DNA from: Bacillota bacterium
Lineage (GTDB): Bacteria > Bacillota > Clostridia > Acetivibrionales > DTU013
Assembly (NCBI GenBank): GCA_023433505.1
Contig: JAEZCO010000050.1
Location: 1 to 64,000 of the forward strand
DNA length: 64,000 nucleotides
Reading direction: 5' to 3'
A program made the position numbers and the translations under genes. Shown piece by piece: positions 1-7,127 of this stretch (position 1 is the first letter of the stretch; every line of letters begins with the position of its first letter). Below the pieces are notes generated by a model, which was not told the origin of the DNA, ran no database searches, and saw only the letters and a list, made by a program, of their open reading frames with translations.

Positions 1-304
1 ATTAGCATATATATCACCTTTTGTCATTTCTGTATTATGTTGTATAATTCGACATCCAGAGTCAAAATTCCTGCTTCAAACTCACTATATTCAAGGTTTT
101 CAAGGAACATTTATCAGGTGAAACTAGCTAATGTACTATTTTCCAGGATTATGAACATGATACTTACTAAAACATTGGCATCTATATTCACCTAAATTTC
201 CATAATTTTCAATAAACTCAGCCTAACATAACTGTTGGACTGAGTTTTTGTTTTCCAAATAAAATCCATTATGAGAAATAAGCGCAATAGGGTCATTAGG
301 TTTA
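1..304. other. AT-rich stretch without a recognisable gene
   Basis: No ORF with a convincing ribosome site and no RNA gene was recognised here. The stretch ends at the point where the sequence becomes similar to a conjugation ATPase (about position 300), so it may contain the junction of a deleted mobile element. Confidence 0.4.
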
Positions 305-669
305 ATGATAGACCCCCAGGTGCCTCAGAGTCTGGTGTTTTTACGGAACGCAGAAAAACGGGCAAAAAAGTATGAAGCGGGGCTTATCATTATCTCCCAC
401 AGCGTTGTGGATTTCTTGTCGCCGGAAATCAAGATGTACGGTCAGGCGCTTTTGACATTCCCTGTATCAAAATCATCATGGGACTGACGGAAAGAATTTG
501 CGGGAGACCAAAGAGCTTTACAACCTTACCGATGCGGAGGAAGAACTACTGGAAAGCAAGAAAACGCGGGCATGCTTTGTTTGTCATCGGTTCCAAGCAC
601 CTCTATGTTAACTTTGAAATATCTTTATATAAATTCGAATACATGGGAAAAACAGAGGGCGATGAATAA
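305..669 (+). pseudogene. Remnant of VirB4/TraE-type conjugation ATPase (C-terminal end)
   Basis: Two short reading frames together resemble the C-terminal end of the VirB4/TraE-type ATPase that powers type IV secretion in integrative conjugative elements of Firmicutes. The first frame has the family-like segments DPQVPQSLVFLRNAEKRA and IISHSVVDFLSPEIKMYGQA. The second has KRGHALFVIGSKHLYVNFEI followed by YKFEYMGK. The join near 470-540 requires frameshifts, and the Walker A region and everything before it are missing, so the gene is dead. It marks an old ICE at this end of the window. The family call rests on remembered motifs, not on a search. Confidence 0.6.
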
Positions 670-689
670 AAAAACAGGCTGCGTTTATA

Positions 690-1046
690 TAACTGCAGTT
701 TGCTTTCCTACTTTGTCTTCAAGTCCCTGATCAGGCGGTAAAATGGACTATAACACAGCGCGACAGGTATTTCTCCATAATGAAGCAGTGTGATAAAGAG
801 ACCCTTTTACAGCATCATTGCTCGAGGGATTGCAAGCAGAGGCAAAAGGAATACATGGTTAATCAAAGCAATTACATGCTTGCAGTTTGGGACGGCAACT
901 CAGGCGGCATACGTAATATAGTTTCTTTTGCTTTCAAAGAGAAAAAAAGGGTAATTGCAATCCATCCCAACACCTTTGAAGTATATTCTGATTTTTGCAG
1001 ATTTTTGCAGGTTAAATGGAGGGCAAGAAGAACACGGGCGGCGTAA
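690..1046 (+). pseudogene. Remnant of SLOG/DUF1273-like protein
   Basis: Read in the frame of position 780, the translation from about 690 gives PDQAVKWTITQRDRYFSIMK, then SNYMLAVWDGNSGGIRNIV. The dipeptide run around VWDGNSGG matches the nucleotide-binding SLOG (YpsA/DUF1273) fold proteins that are frequent cargo of Tn916-like conjugative elements. The N-terminus is missing and the ORF begins at an internal Met, so this is a fragment. Its position directly after the VirB4-like remnant supports a shared origin in a decayed ICE. Confidence 0.45.
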
Positions 1047-1049
1047 ATA

Positions 1050-1229
1050 ATGAGGAAGAAATTTAACAGGTATATTTTTAATTGTATGAATAAAAGGACC
1101 GATGAAATTGTTAATGACATAGCGGCAAATAATCAGGAGTTTAAGGAGTTAACCCAAAGAATAATTCCTCTTTTGGATTCCTTCAAAGATGGTATCAAGC
1201 TTTTCAGCTCACTCCACTTGTTCAAGTGA
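1050..1229 (+). CDS. Small hypothetical protein (59 aa)
   Basis: An uninterrupted ATG-to-TGA frame of 59 codons starts with MRKKFNRYIF and contains an acidic helix-like middle (TDEIVNDIAANNQEFKELTQ). I recognise no family. It follows the SLOG remnant within 4 nt, so it may be another small gene of the decayed conjugative element. No strong Shine-Dalgarno site is visible. Confidence 0.3.
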   Translation: MRKKFNRYIFNCMNKRTDEIVNDIAANNQEFKELTQRIIPLLDSFKDGIKLFSSLHLFK

Positions 1230-1432
1230 TTTGTCCGGAAATAACAATTGGTCGTATTTGCGTGGTTGCCTGGTTTTTGAATATCAATGAAACTACATCT
1301 TTGCAGGAGTTTTGCCGGGAATCGTTATGCAAGGATATCCTGATAGCGGAAGCCTCCCACAACCTGTTTGAAAACAATATGAACGGGCATATTTATCTGC
1401 CGATGGTAGAGAAATATACGATAAGGAAATAA
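1226..1432 (+). CDS. Hypothetical protein or fragment (68 aa)
   Basis: A GTG-started frame overlaps the end of the preceding small ORF. It has no recognised motif apart from a short helical stretch (LQEFCRESLCKDILIAEASHN). It lies in the mobile-element debris and may be a fragment rather than a gene. No function is proposed. Confidence 0.2.
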   Translation: MICPEITIGRICVVAWFLNINETTSLQEFCRESLCKDILIAEASHNLFENNMNGHIYLPMVEKYTIRK

Positions 1433-1570
1433 ATTTGGATTATATATAGCAGAACCCATGTTTTAATATAGCAGGTAAATTTAAAAAAGATTGGCTATCA
1501 TAAGTATAATATACTGAATTTCTCCTAAAACTATTTTATATACTTAATTTTATGAAAGAGGTGCAAATAC

Positions 1571-1804
1571 ATGAGTTGTTCGAGCTTAAAACACCGCTTT
1601 GAGCAATTAAAAGCTCAAGGTAATTTAGATTTTTCAGCAGCTGTTACATTGTTTAATGATGTCAAAGGTTCACTTGATGCCCATAAATTAGAACTGGTAG
1701 AATTACAAAAGACAGGTGATTCCCATAGGCTCAATCATTTAAAGGAGCATATCGCAGATGGAGAAATAATGCTAAAAGAGCTGGAAACTATGACTTTACA
1801 TTGA
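1571..1804 (+). CDS. Small helical protein of unknown function (77 aa)
   Basis: The gene starts at an ATG preceded by GAAAGAGGTGC, a good ribosome site about 6 nt away. The protein is hydrophilic and should be almost entirely helical (HRFEQLKAQGNLDFSAAV, then ELVELQKTGDSHRLNHLKEH). It has one early cysteine and no signal peptide or membrane segment. I do not recognise the family. It is a single-gene unit between the mobile-element debris and the first leader RNA. A T-rich stretch at about 1846-1854 follows, but I could not define a clear terminator stem. Confidence 0.5.
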   Translation: MSCSSLKHRFEQLKAQGNLDFSAAVTLFNDVKGSLDAHKLELVELQKTGDSHRLNHLKEHIADGEIMLKELETMTLH

Positions 1805-1869
1805 TTTTTAGCAGTTAAGAAAAAGAGGTTTACATAACGTGCGTCTTTTTTTTGATAGATCAAAGAACG

Positions 1870-1898
1870 TTGACACTATAATTTATGTATGATATATT
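1870..1898 (+). promoter_or_regulatory. Sigma-A promoter of the fmdE-like unit
   Basis: TTGACA (1870-1875) and TATATT (1893-1898) are separated by 17 nt. The start point should be near 1905, about 5 nt before hairpin P1 of the leader RNA. Confidence 0.7.
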
Positions 1899-1909
1899 AC
1901 CTTTAAAAT

Positions 1910-2007
1910 AAAGTCAGGAAGGCTTTACTCCTTAAATTGATATTAATGATTTAAGCTAAACCACGAAGGGACTCTGTAAGAAACAGTTCTTTTTGTGGTT
2001 TTTTTAT
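1910..2007 (+). promoter_or_regulatory. P1/P2 leader RNA with terminator, copy 1
   Basis: P1 is 1910-1926: a 6-bp stem (AAAGTC with GGCTTT, one T-G pair) around loop AGGAA. After 32 nt comes P2, CC-ACGAA-GG at 1961-1969, a weaker stem than in the other copies. The same P2 bases are the foot of a terminator stem that begins AACCAC (1959-1964) and closes with GTGGTT (1995-2000), followed by a T run to about 2006. P2 and terminator cannot form together. The fmdE-like gene starts 32 nt later. Confidence 0.7.
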
Positions 2008-2038
2008 TTATCTTACATTTTGAAGGGAGAACAATAAT

Positions 2039-2569
2039 ATGTGTACACCGCTTACGAATTGGGAAAGATGTATTGAATTTCACGGACATTCCTGCCCAGG
2101 GCTTTCTATAGGTTTCAAAGCCTGTGAAGCAGCCATTGAAAAAATGGGGATTAAGTTTTCATCGGATGAGGAGATTGTATGCGTAACTGAAAACGATGCA
2201 TGTGGAGTGGATGCGGTACAGGTCATAACAGGCTGTACCTTCGGTAAGGGCAATTTGCTTTACAAAGATACCGGGAAAATGGCCTTCAGTTTCTTCAACC
2301 GGACCAACGGTGAGAGCCTCAGAATGATTGTAAAACCTTTTAAAGGAGAAATGAATAGCCAGCAACGTCAGGAATATATATTGCATTCACCTGTTGATGA
2401 AATTTTCAACTTTAGTATGCCGGCATTTGAACTCCCAGAAAAAGCAAGGCTGTTTGCCACTGTAGTTTGTGAAAATTGTGGTGAAGGTGCACCGGAGCAT
2501 AAAATAAGAATTAATGAGGGTAAAAAGGTATGCCTCGCCTGCTTTAAGGACTATTCAAGAGGTTGGTAG
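2039..2569 (+). CDS. FmdE-family protein (formylmethanofuran dehydrogenase subunit E-like)
   Basis: The 176-aa protein has the FmdE core near its start (FHGHSCPGLSIGFKA, His and Cys of the metal site), then ENDACGVDAVQVITGCTFGKGN, and ends in a zinc-ribbon with two CxxC pairs (CENC and CLAC). In methanogens FmdE accompanies formylmethanofuran dehydrogenase. In bacteria without methanofuran, related proteins are linked to molybdenum, tungsten or one-carbon metabolism with uncertain roles. The ATG at 2039 follows GAAGGGAG. It is the first gene after leader RNA copy 1. Its placement beside methanol methyltransferase genes suggests a one-carbon role, which is inference. Confidence 0.8.
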   Translation: MCTPLTNWERCIEFHGHSCPGLSIGFKACEAAIEKMGIKFSSDEEIVCVTENDACGVDAVQVITGCTFGKGNLLYKDTGKMAFSFFNRTNGESLRMIVKPFKGEMNSQQRQEYILHSPVDEIFNFSMPAFELPEKARLFATVVCENCGEGAPEHKIRINEGKKVCLACFKDYSRGW

Positions 2570-2736
2570 GATATGCATTAAACTATTTTTTAGGTGTAGC
2601 AGAATAAAAGTTGAAATATTGAACGAACTTTTATTTTACTGCATATTTTCAGAAAAGGAAAATATAAATCTCACAAAGACGGAATTACTGTTTGACGTTT
2701 ATATGTAAAGGTTTATTGATGAATTGAGGGATAAAG

Positions 2737-3120
2737 GTGAAAATAAGTATGTTTTGCTGCTCAAAAGTTACCCAGAAGCTTGGATGTTCAAGTGCCCAAT
2801 GTTTATATGATCTGAAAAATAGAGTCGGTACATTTGATAGATATACCAAAGATACAGAGGTTGAGTTGGTAGGATTAATTAATTGCCCGGGGTGCCCATC
2901 TCAAATCGCACCTTATCGAATTATTGCTCAAATAGAAAACTTAACTGAGTTTCAAGTGGATGCGATTCATTTCACAAATTGCATGAGTACTTTTTGTGCA
3001 TTTCGGGAGAAATACCGATCAATGATTGAGCGGAATTACCCTGAAATAGAAGTAATATTTGGTACATGTCAACCTCATTTCACATATGCACAAAATGAAA
3101 TAGTTGCACAAAATAACTGA
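2737..3120 (+). CDS. CGGC-domain protein
   Basis: The 127-aa cysteine-rich protein starts MKISMFCCSK and contains INCPGCPSQIAPYR and FTNCMSTFCAF, the pattern of CGGC-domain proteins, which probably bind metal or an iron-sulfur centre. Start is a GTG after GAGGG. It lies 167 nt after the fmdE-like gene with no obvious terminator between, so both may share leader RNA copy 1. The pairing with FmdE suggests a metal-handling or redox role, but the function is unknown. Confidence 0.6.
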   Translation: MKISMFCCSKVTQKLGCSSAQCLYDLKNRVGTFDRYTKDTEVELVGLINCPGCPSQIAPYRIIAQIENLTEFQVDAIHFTNCMSTFCAFREKYRSMIERNYPEIEVIFGTCQPHFTYAQNEIVAQNN

Positions 3121-3221
3121 GAAAGTTGAAAATAAAAGCTAGAAAAGAACAAAAAAGAACTAAAAAATACCATACATATTACCGGATATAGATTACAATG
3201 AAGCCGTTGACATTTTTTTAA

Positions 3222-3334
3222 TCGAGCTACGAAGGCGCGATATAGTTTTACTGTCCATTATTATTTTATTTATAAGCCACGAAGGTTTATTTAGTCTTAA
3301 TAAGATTAAAAACCATCGTGGCTTATTAGTTTTT
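3222..3334 (+). promoter_or_regulatory. P1/P2 leader RNA with terminator, copy 2 (mtaA)
   Basis: P1 spans 3222-3240, with GCT-ACGAA-GGC at its centre and an outer TCG/CGA. P2 is 3273-3289: TAAGCC, loop ACGAA, GGTTTA (6 bp with one G-T pair). The terminator uses the P2 bases as its 5' foot: 3273-3287 pairs with 3311-3325 at 14 of 15 positions, followed by T residues at 3330-3334. An inner helix is formed by AGTCTTA and TAAGATT. A TTGACA lies at 3207-3212, but no -10 box is correctly spaced from it. The mtaA start codon is 31 nt further on. Confidence 0.75.
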
Positions 3335-3365
3335 CAATTAATTTTCAAGAAAGGATTAATGACGT

Positions 3366-4394
3366 ATGAAAAGAGATATGAAAAAATGGATGTATGAAAT
3401 TTTTAATTCTAATGAAAGGTATGCAATGCCTGTAATGACTTATCCCGGTCTTGACCTTGTTAAAAGGGGAATAATGGATGTTATAACAAATGGACAGGCA
3501 CAATTTGAATGTATAGAAGCGCTGGCAAAAAAATATCCTTCAGCAGCGGCTGTGACGATCATGGATTTGTCTGTAGAAGCAGAAGCCTTTGGGAGTCCGG
3601 TGAAGTTTTCAGATAATGAAGTTCCCGCTGTTTCTGCAAGGATCGTGACTGATATGGAAACGGCTACTGCTTTGAAAGTGCCCAAAGTAGGTGATGGTCG
3701 TACATCCGTATATATAAAAGCAGCAGAATTTGTTGCTAAAAATATTAAAGACCGTCCAACCTTTGGTGGTGCGATAGGGCCTTTTTCTTTAGCAGGAAGG
3801 CTCTTTGACATGACTGAGATTATGATTATGGCTATGCTGGAGCCTGAAATGGTACATGTGGTACTCGAGAAGTCCACACAATTTCTGATAGAGTATGCAA
3901 AAGCCTTTAAAAATTCCGGGGCAAATGGCATCATACTTGCTGAACCGGCAGCAGGCCTGCTTTCTCCTGAAATGTGTTCTGGCTTTTCATCAAATTATGT
4001 TAAAAGAATCGTTGATGCGGTACAGGATGAGTATTTTATGGTTATTCTTCACAACTGTGGAAACACGAAAAGTCTCGTGCCATCTTTGCTATCAACAGGG
4101 GCTATGGCATTCCATTTTGGCAATGCTGTTAACATGATGGATATTATGCCGCAGATACCTTGGGGAAGAATTGCATTCGGTAATATTGACCCTGCGGGAG
4201 TATTCAAAAATGGGACAGTTGAGGATATGAAGCTCAAAACTTGGGAGTTGCTGGAGAAAACCGCAAATTATAAAAATTTTGTACTGTCTTCCGGCTGTGA
4301 TGTGCCTCCTGACACCTCGCTTGAGAATGTTCAAGCTTTCTATGACACTCTCGAAAAGTTCAATAATGAGGTACTTAAAGAATATATAGCATGA
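3366..4394 (+). CDS. mtaA: MtaA-type methylcorrinoid methyltransferase (uroporphyrinogen decarboxylase family)
   Basis: The 342-aa protein is of the UroD-fold methyltransferase family (MtaA/MtbA/CmuA). It should take the methyl group from the corrinoid protein MtaC and pass it to a cofactor. In acetogens this is taken to be tetrahydrofolate, not coenzyme M. The zinc-ligand pattern is visible: a His-x-Cys in ILHNCGNTKSLV and a late Cys in LSSGCDVPPDTS. FGGAIGPFSLAGRL and GNIDPAGVF are typical family stretches. The ATG at 3366 follows GAAAGGAT. It faces mtaCB on the other strand, and both units carry their own P1/P2 leader. Substrate is inferred from the adjacent MtaB. Confidence 0.85.
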   Translation: MKRDMKKWMYEIFNSNERYAMPVMTYPGLDLVKRGIMDVITNGQAQFECIEALAKKYPSAAAVTIMDLSVEAEAFGSPVKFSDNEVPAVSARIVTDMETATALKVPKVGDGRTSVYIKAAEFVAKNIKDRPTFGGAIGPFSLAGRLFDMTEIMIMAMLEPEMVHVVLEKSTQFLIEYAKAFKNSGANGIILAEPAAGLLSPEMCSGFSSNYVKRIVDAVQDEYFMVILHNCGNTKSLVPSLLSTGAMAFHFGNAVNMMDIMPQIPWGRIAFGNIDPAGVFKNGTVEDMKLKTWELLEKTANYKNFVLSSGCDVPPDTSLENVQAFYDTLEKFNNEVLKEYIA

Positions 4395-4412
4395 TAGAAA
4401 TAAGTTAATGGT

Positions 4413-4442
4413 AAAGGCTCTGTAAAATTGTACAGAGCCTTT
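4413..4442 (+). terminator. Terminator of mtaA
   Basis: A perfect 12-bp stem (AAAGGCTCTGTA with TACAGAGCCTTT, loop of 6 nt) lies 19 nt after the mtaA stop codon and is followed by T-rich sequence. Confidence 0.75.
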
Positions 4443-4470
4443 ACTATTTATATCTTTAGTTAAATGTAGA

Positions 4471-4532
4471 ACAAAAGCATCTTCCTGGTTCACAGTCTAC
4501 TTGTTAGGGCATACTGTGAACCAGGAAGATGC
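4471..4532 (-). terminator. 20-bp perfect inverted repeat, terminator of mtaBC
   Basis: Arms 4477-4496 and 4513-4532 are exact complements over 20 bp with a 16-nt loop. Read on the minus strand the hairpin is followed by TTTTGTT, so it should end the mtaB-mtaC transcript, which stops at 4557. The stem is unusually long for a plain terminator. Confidence 0.7.
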
Positions 4533-4556
4533 AATGCCGAATAACAATCTAATAGA

Positions 4557-5201
4557 TTACTTTACTAAAGCAAACTGCTTGGCAACCTCGGCAGCAGATG
4601 CTGCATCAGGGGTATACGCATCGGCGCCGATCTGCTTTGCAAAATCATCTGTTACCGGTGCTCCTCCAACCATTACCTTGACTTTTTCTCTAATTCCGGC
4701 TGCCTTCAAAGCTTCAATAACATTTTTCTGCTCGGACATAGTGGTGGTGAGCAGCGCTGAAAGAGCCAGCACAGCTGGATGATGCTCTTTTACAGCCTGG
4801 ATGAATTTGTCCTCTGACACGTCAATCCCGACATCAATCACTTCCAGACCGGCGCCAATCATCATCATGCCTACCAAATTTTTGCCGATATCGTGAAGAT
4901 CACCTTTGACAGTGCCCAGAACAACCTTTCCTATAGGTTCAACTCCTCTTTCCGCCAGCCTGGGCTTTAATATATTCAAGCCGGCATGCATAGCGCGTGC
5001 AGCAATGAGTACGTCCGGCACATATACTTCGTTGACTTTAAATTTTCTGCCGATGATCGCCATTCCTGTAAGTAAGCCCTCGTTCAATATTTTTTCGGGA
5101 GCAATTCCCGCATCCAGTGCCTCCTGTGTTTTTGCGCCGACAATATTCGCACTGCCTCTTTGTAAAGCCACGCAAATTTCATACAAAACTCCCATTTTCA
5201 C
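4557..5201 (-). CDS. mtaC: MtaC corrinoid protein
   Basis: The 214-aa protein is a dimethylamine/methanol corrinoid protein. It has an N-terminal helical cap (residues about 1-90) and a C-terminal cobalamin domain with the ligand motif KGDLHDIGKNLVGMM (DxHxxG, His binds cobalt), then SALLTTTM and GGAPVTDDFAKQIGADAY. It carries the methyl group between MtaB and MtaA. It lies 5 nt downstream of mtaB on the same strand, in one transcript with the leader RNA at 6620-6733. Confidence 0.9.
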   Translation of the reverse strand: MKMGVLYEICVALQRGSANIVGAKTQEALDAGIAPEKILNEGLLTGMAIIGRKFKVNEVYVPDVLIAARAMHAGLNILKPRLAERGVEPIGKVVLGTVKGDLHDIGKNLVGMMMIGAGLEVIDVGIDVSEDKFIQAVKEHHPAVLALSALLTTTMSEQKNVIEALKAAGIREKVKVMVGGAPVTDDFAKQIGADAYTPDAASAAEVAKQFALVK

Positions 5202-5206
5202 CGCTC

Positions 5207-6592
5207 CTATAAATCATATTTTTCAGGTACAAATTTCTCCGATGCATTTTCTTCAACCATCTGGAGGATGAATTCCTGTTCATCCTGGGGAATTGCTTCA
5301 ATCTGGCTTTCCATGGTGTCCAGCCATGATAATTCTCTTTCTTCGATGAATACTCTTTTATCGGCAACAGCCTTTTTTAGTTCGTCGATGGTTGCAAGAG
5401 CCGCCTTTTTTGTTCTGTTAAAGTGACCGGTTTCCTTAATTATTTCCTGTGAAATATTAAGCACCATATCAGGCCTTAAGACATAAGCCTGTGGGTCATA
5501 ACGGCTGTCTGAGTCGGTAAGCAAATCTCTCATTAACAATGCTTGGTCCTTGCCTCTGGCCGAAGCTTCATTCATAAGCCTGCAATCATAAATCAACTGC
5601 TCCATGGATACGGTAGGCGCCATGCCTCCCAGCAGTTTGATGTTTTGAATTGATTCATTGCTCCACAGGTCTGCAACAGCTGCGGCGATGTTTCCAAGAG
5701 GGCTTAAATGAGCGCATGCGCTTGACTTCCCTTCCATTGCAATGGGTGTTCCGGTAATCGCTTTCACATATACGCCTTCGTAACCGCAGTCTTTATGAGG
5801 TCCAACAGCTCCTTCTTCAATGGCGACAAGACTCCTGACGGCAGACATGACTCTAATGACGGCAGAAAACACCTTGGGCACATATCCCCTGTCAGCCAGA
5901 ACCATTGCCGTATTCGCGAACCCGCATGCCGTATCGCCGGATGCTATGCTACCGGTCTTGTCTGCAATGTCAACAATCGCGCTCCACAATCTGGACATAT
6001 CTCTTGCACCCAGAACGCCAAGGGCGAATAGAGACTTTGTAATCTCACAGAACATAATGGCATCATCGTGGATGTCTTTACCTCCGATGGACTCTATGGC
6101 AAGAAAATCCGCTCCCTCCTTTGCACAGCCTTCAAAGGTTTCGAGTATGGATTCCCAATGCCTGCCCCTCCACATATGGATGGACTCCCTGTCTTCACGG
6201 ATATCAACCGGAGTTGCCCTCAACGCACTCTTTAATCCGTATTTTTGCTCATATTCATACATGACATTGCGGACGGTTTTGATTACCTCGACACCCCATT
6301 CAGGATGATAGGTAGTTGGAGGGAGAAGCTCAATTTCCACGACAAATCCCGGAGCATAAAGTTCTCGTGCTCTTTTGGCCGCATCTTCTATGATGCCTTT
6401 ATATTGCTGCAAAACCTCCGTCATCGTTTCCTGAGTGATTAACATGGTAGGAAGGGTAAAATTGAGTTCGGGTAAAATCTGTCCACCTCCTATGACAAGG
6501 CCGTTTTTGCAGGTAACGGGATGGATGGATGACCCATAAACGAAATCGTTGACGCTCTTGTAGGATAATTCATTAAAGATTTTTTTCGACAT
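5207..6592 (-). CDS. mtaB: MtaB methanol:corrinoid methyltransferase
   Basis: The 461-aa length fits methanol-corrinoid methyltransferase. Family stretches include KSALRATPVDIREDRESIHM, the Glu in DFLAIESIGGKDIHDD, a Cys in SGDTACGFANTAM and a Cys in GPHKDCGYEG. Glu and the two Cys correspond to the zinc ligands known from Methanosarcina MtaB. The enzyme cleaves the C-O bond of methanol and methylates Co(I) of MtaC. It is the first gene after the minus-strand P1/P2 leader. There is no in-frame amber codon, so this is the pyrrolysine-free MtaB type, not MtmB, MtbB or Pyl-MttB. Confidence 0.9.
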   Translation of the reverse strand: MSKKIFNELSYKSVNDFVYGSSIHPVTCKNGLVIGGGQILPELNFTLPTMLITQETMTEVLQQYKGIIEDAAKRARELYAPGFVVEIELLPPTTYHPEWGVEVIKTVRNVMYEYEQKYGLKSALRATPVDIREDRESIHMWRGRHWESILETFEGCAKEGADFLAIESIGGKDIHDDAIMFCEITKSLFALGVLGARDMSRLWSAIVDIADKTGSIASGDTACGFANTAMVLADRGYVPKVFSAVIRVMSAVRSLVAIEEGAVGPHKDCGYEGVYVKAITGTPIAMEGKSSACAHLSPLGNIAAAVADLWSNESIQNIKLLGGMAPTVSMEQLIYDCRLMNEASARGKDQALLMRDLLTDSDSRYDPQAYVLRPDMVLNISQEIIKETGHFNRTKKAALATIDELKKAVADKRVFIEERELSWLDTMESQIEAIPQDEQEFILQMVEENASEKFVPEKYDL

Positions 6593-6619
6593 AATATCAT
6601 ACTCCTTTTAAATGTTATT

Positions 6620-6733
6620 AAAAAATGGTCGCAAAAACCCTTCTTGTTGAAAGGTCTTCGTGACCATCGTTATATTTTTTATTTTACACGTATTCCGCAA
6701 TTCGTTTGGTAAAAGCTTATACTTTCTTGTACA
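6620..6733 (-). promoter_or_regulatory. P1/P2 leader RNA with terminator, copy 3 (mtaBC)
   Basis: Read on the minus strand. P2 is 6665-6653: GGTC, loop ACGAA, GACC. The terminator begins with ATGGTC (6667-6662), which pairs with GACCAT (6630-6625). Inside it 12 further pairs follow one A-C mismatch, and T residues follow at 6624-6620. P2 is completely buried in the terminator. P1 is probably 6733-6718, a 5-bp TGTAC/GTATA stem with loop AAGAAA, one base longer than usual. TACTAT at 6751-6746 is a possible -10, 12 nt before P1. No convincing -35 box was seen. Confidence 0.7.
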
Positions 6734-6864
6734 TATTTATCAACCATAGTAAATAAACAAAAATATTCATACCTATCTTAAAAAATTACAAAAATGACAT
6801 CTGATTAAAAATGTTTTCTAGATGCAAAGAAATTTTCGATTCTATATTCATTGTTGTTAGCGGA

Positions 6865-6893
6865 TTGACAAATATATGGTCGGAATATATAAT
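6865..6893 (+). promoter_or_regulatory. Consensus sigma-A promoter of the ABC importer operon
   Basis: TTGACA (6865-6870), 17-nt spacer, TATAAT (6888-6893): a perfect consensus. Transcription should start near 6900, about 7 nt before hairpin P1. A promoter this strong in front of a terminator implies that expression is set by readthrough, which is inference. Confidence 0.8.
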
Positions 6894-6906
6894 ACTTTTG
6901 TAAATA

Positions 6907-7040
6907 TTGTCATGAAGGCAAAATATTCTATAAGAAATAGAAAAGAAAATTCCATTGAAAAACTAATTTTATAGTAATTGTGCCATGAAGGTGCGTGATG
7001 ATTTTGGAGATTATCATGATTTGTGGTATTTTTGTATTTT
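6907..7040 (+). promoter_or_regulatory. P1/P2 leader RNA with terminator, copy 4 (ABC importer)
   Basis: P1 is 6907-6921: TTGTC, loop ATGAA, GGCAA. P2 is 6980-6994: GTGCC, loop ATGAA, GGTGC. The terminator reuses P2: TGCCATGAA pairs, with wobbles, with the bases ending TTTGTGGTA near 7028. An inner 9-bp stem CGTGATGAT/ATTATCATG continues it, and T-rich sequence follows to 7040. The operon's first gene starts at 7128. This copy and copy 3 share one divergent intergenic region. Confidence 0.7.
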
Positions 7041-7127
7041 TAAAAAGAATGCATGTTTTTATGCATGATTTTTGTGAGTTCTATTTTTTTCAAATAAAAA
7101 CTAAAGTCTATATTTAGGAGAAAATAA

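Noticed and set aside
3207..3212. TTGACA before mtaA as the promoter
   Set aside because: No -10 box lies 16-18 nt downstream: that position falls in P1. The real promoter may be further upstream (TACAAT near 3194) but is not convincing.
3440..3934. Long antisense ORF inside mtaA
   Set aside because: It lies entirely within a well-supported gene, has no family motif and no ribosome site. The same applies to the other long shadow ORFs, such as those opposite metF, the glycyl radical enzyme gene and ttuC-like gene.
4471..4532. 20-bp inverted repeat as insertion-sequence ends or CRISPR repeat
   Set aside because: There is a single pair, a 16-nt loop and T residues on the minus side after mtaC. 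A terminator explains it.
5207..6592. MtaB as a pyrrolysine methylamine methyltransferase
   Set aside because: The protein has the MtaB residues and no in-frame amber codon. Length and motifs fit methanol methyltransferase.
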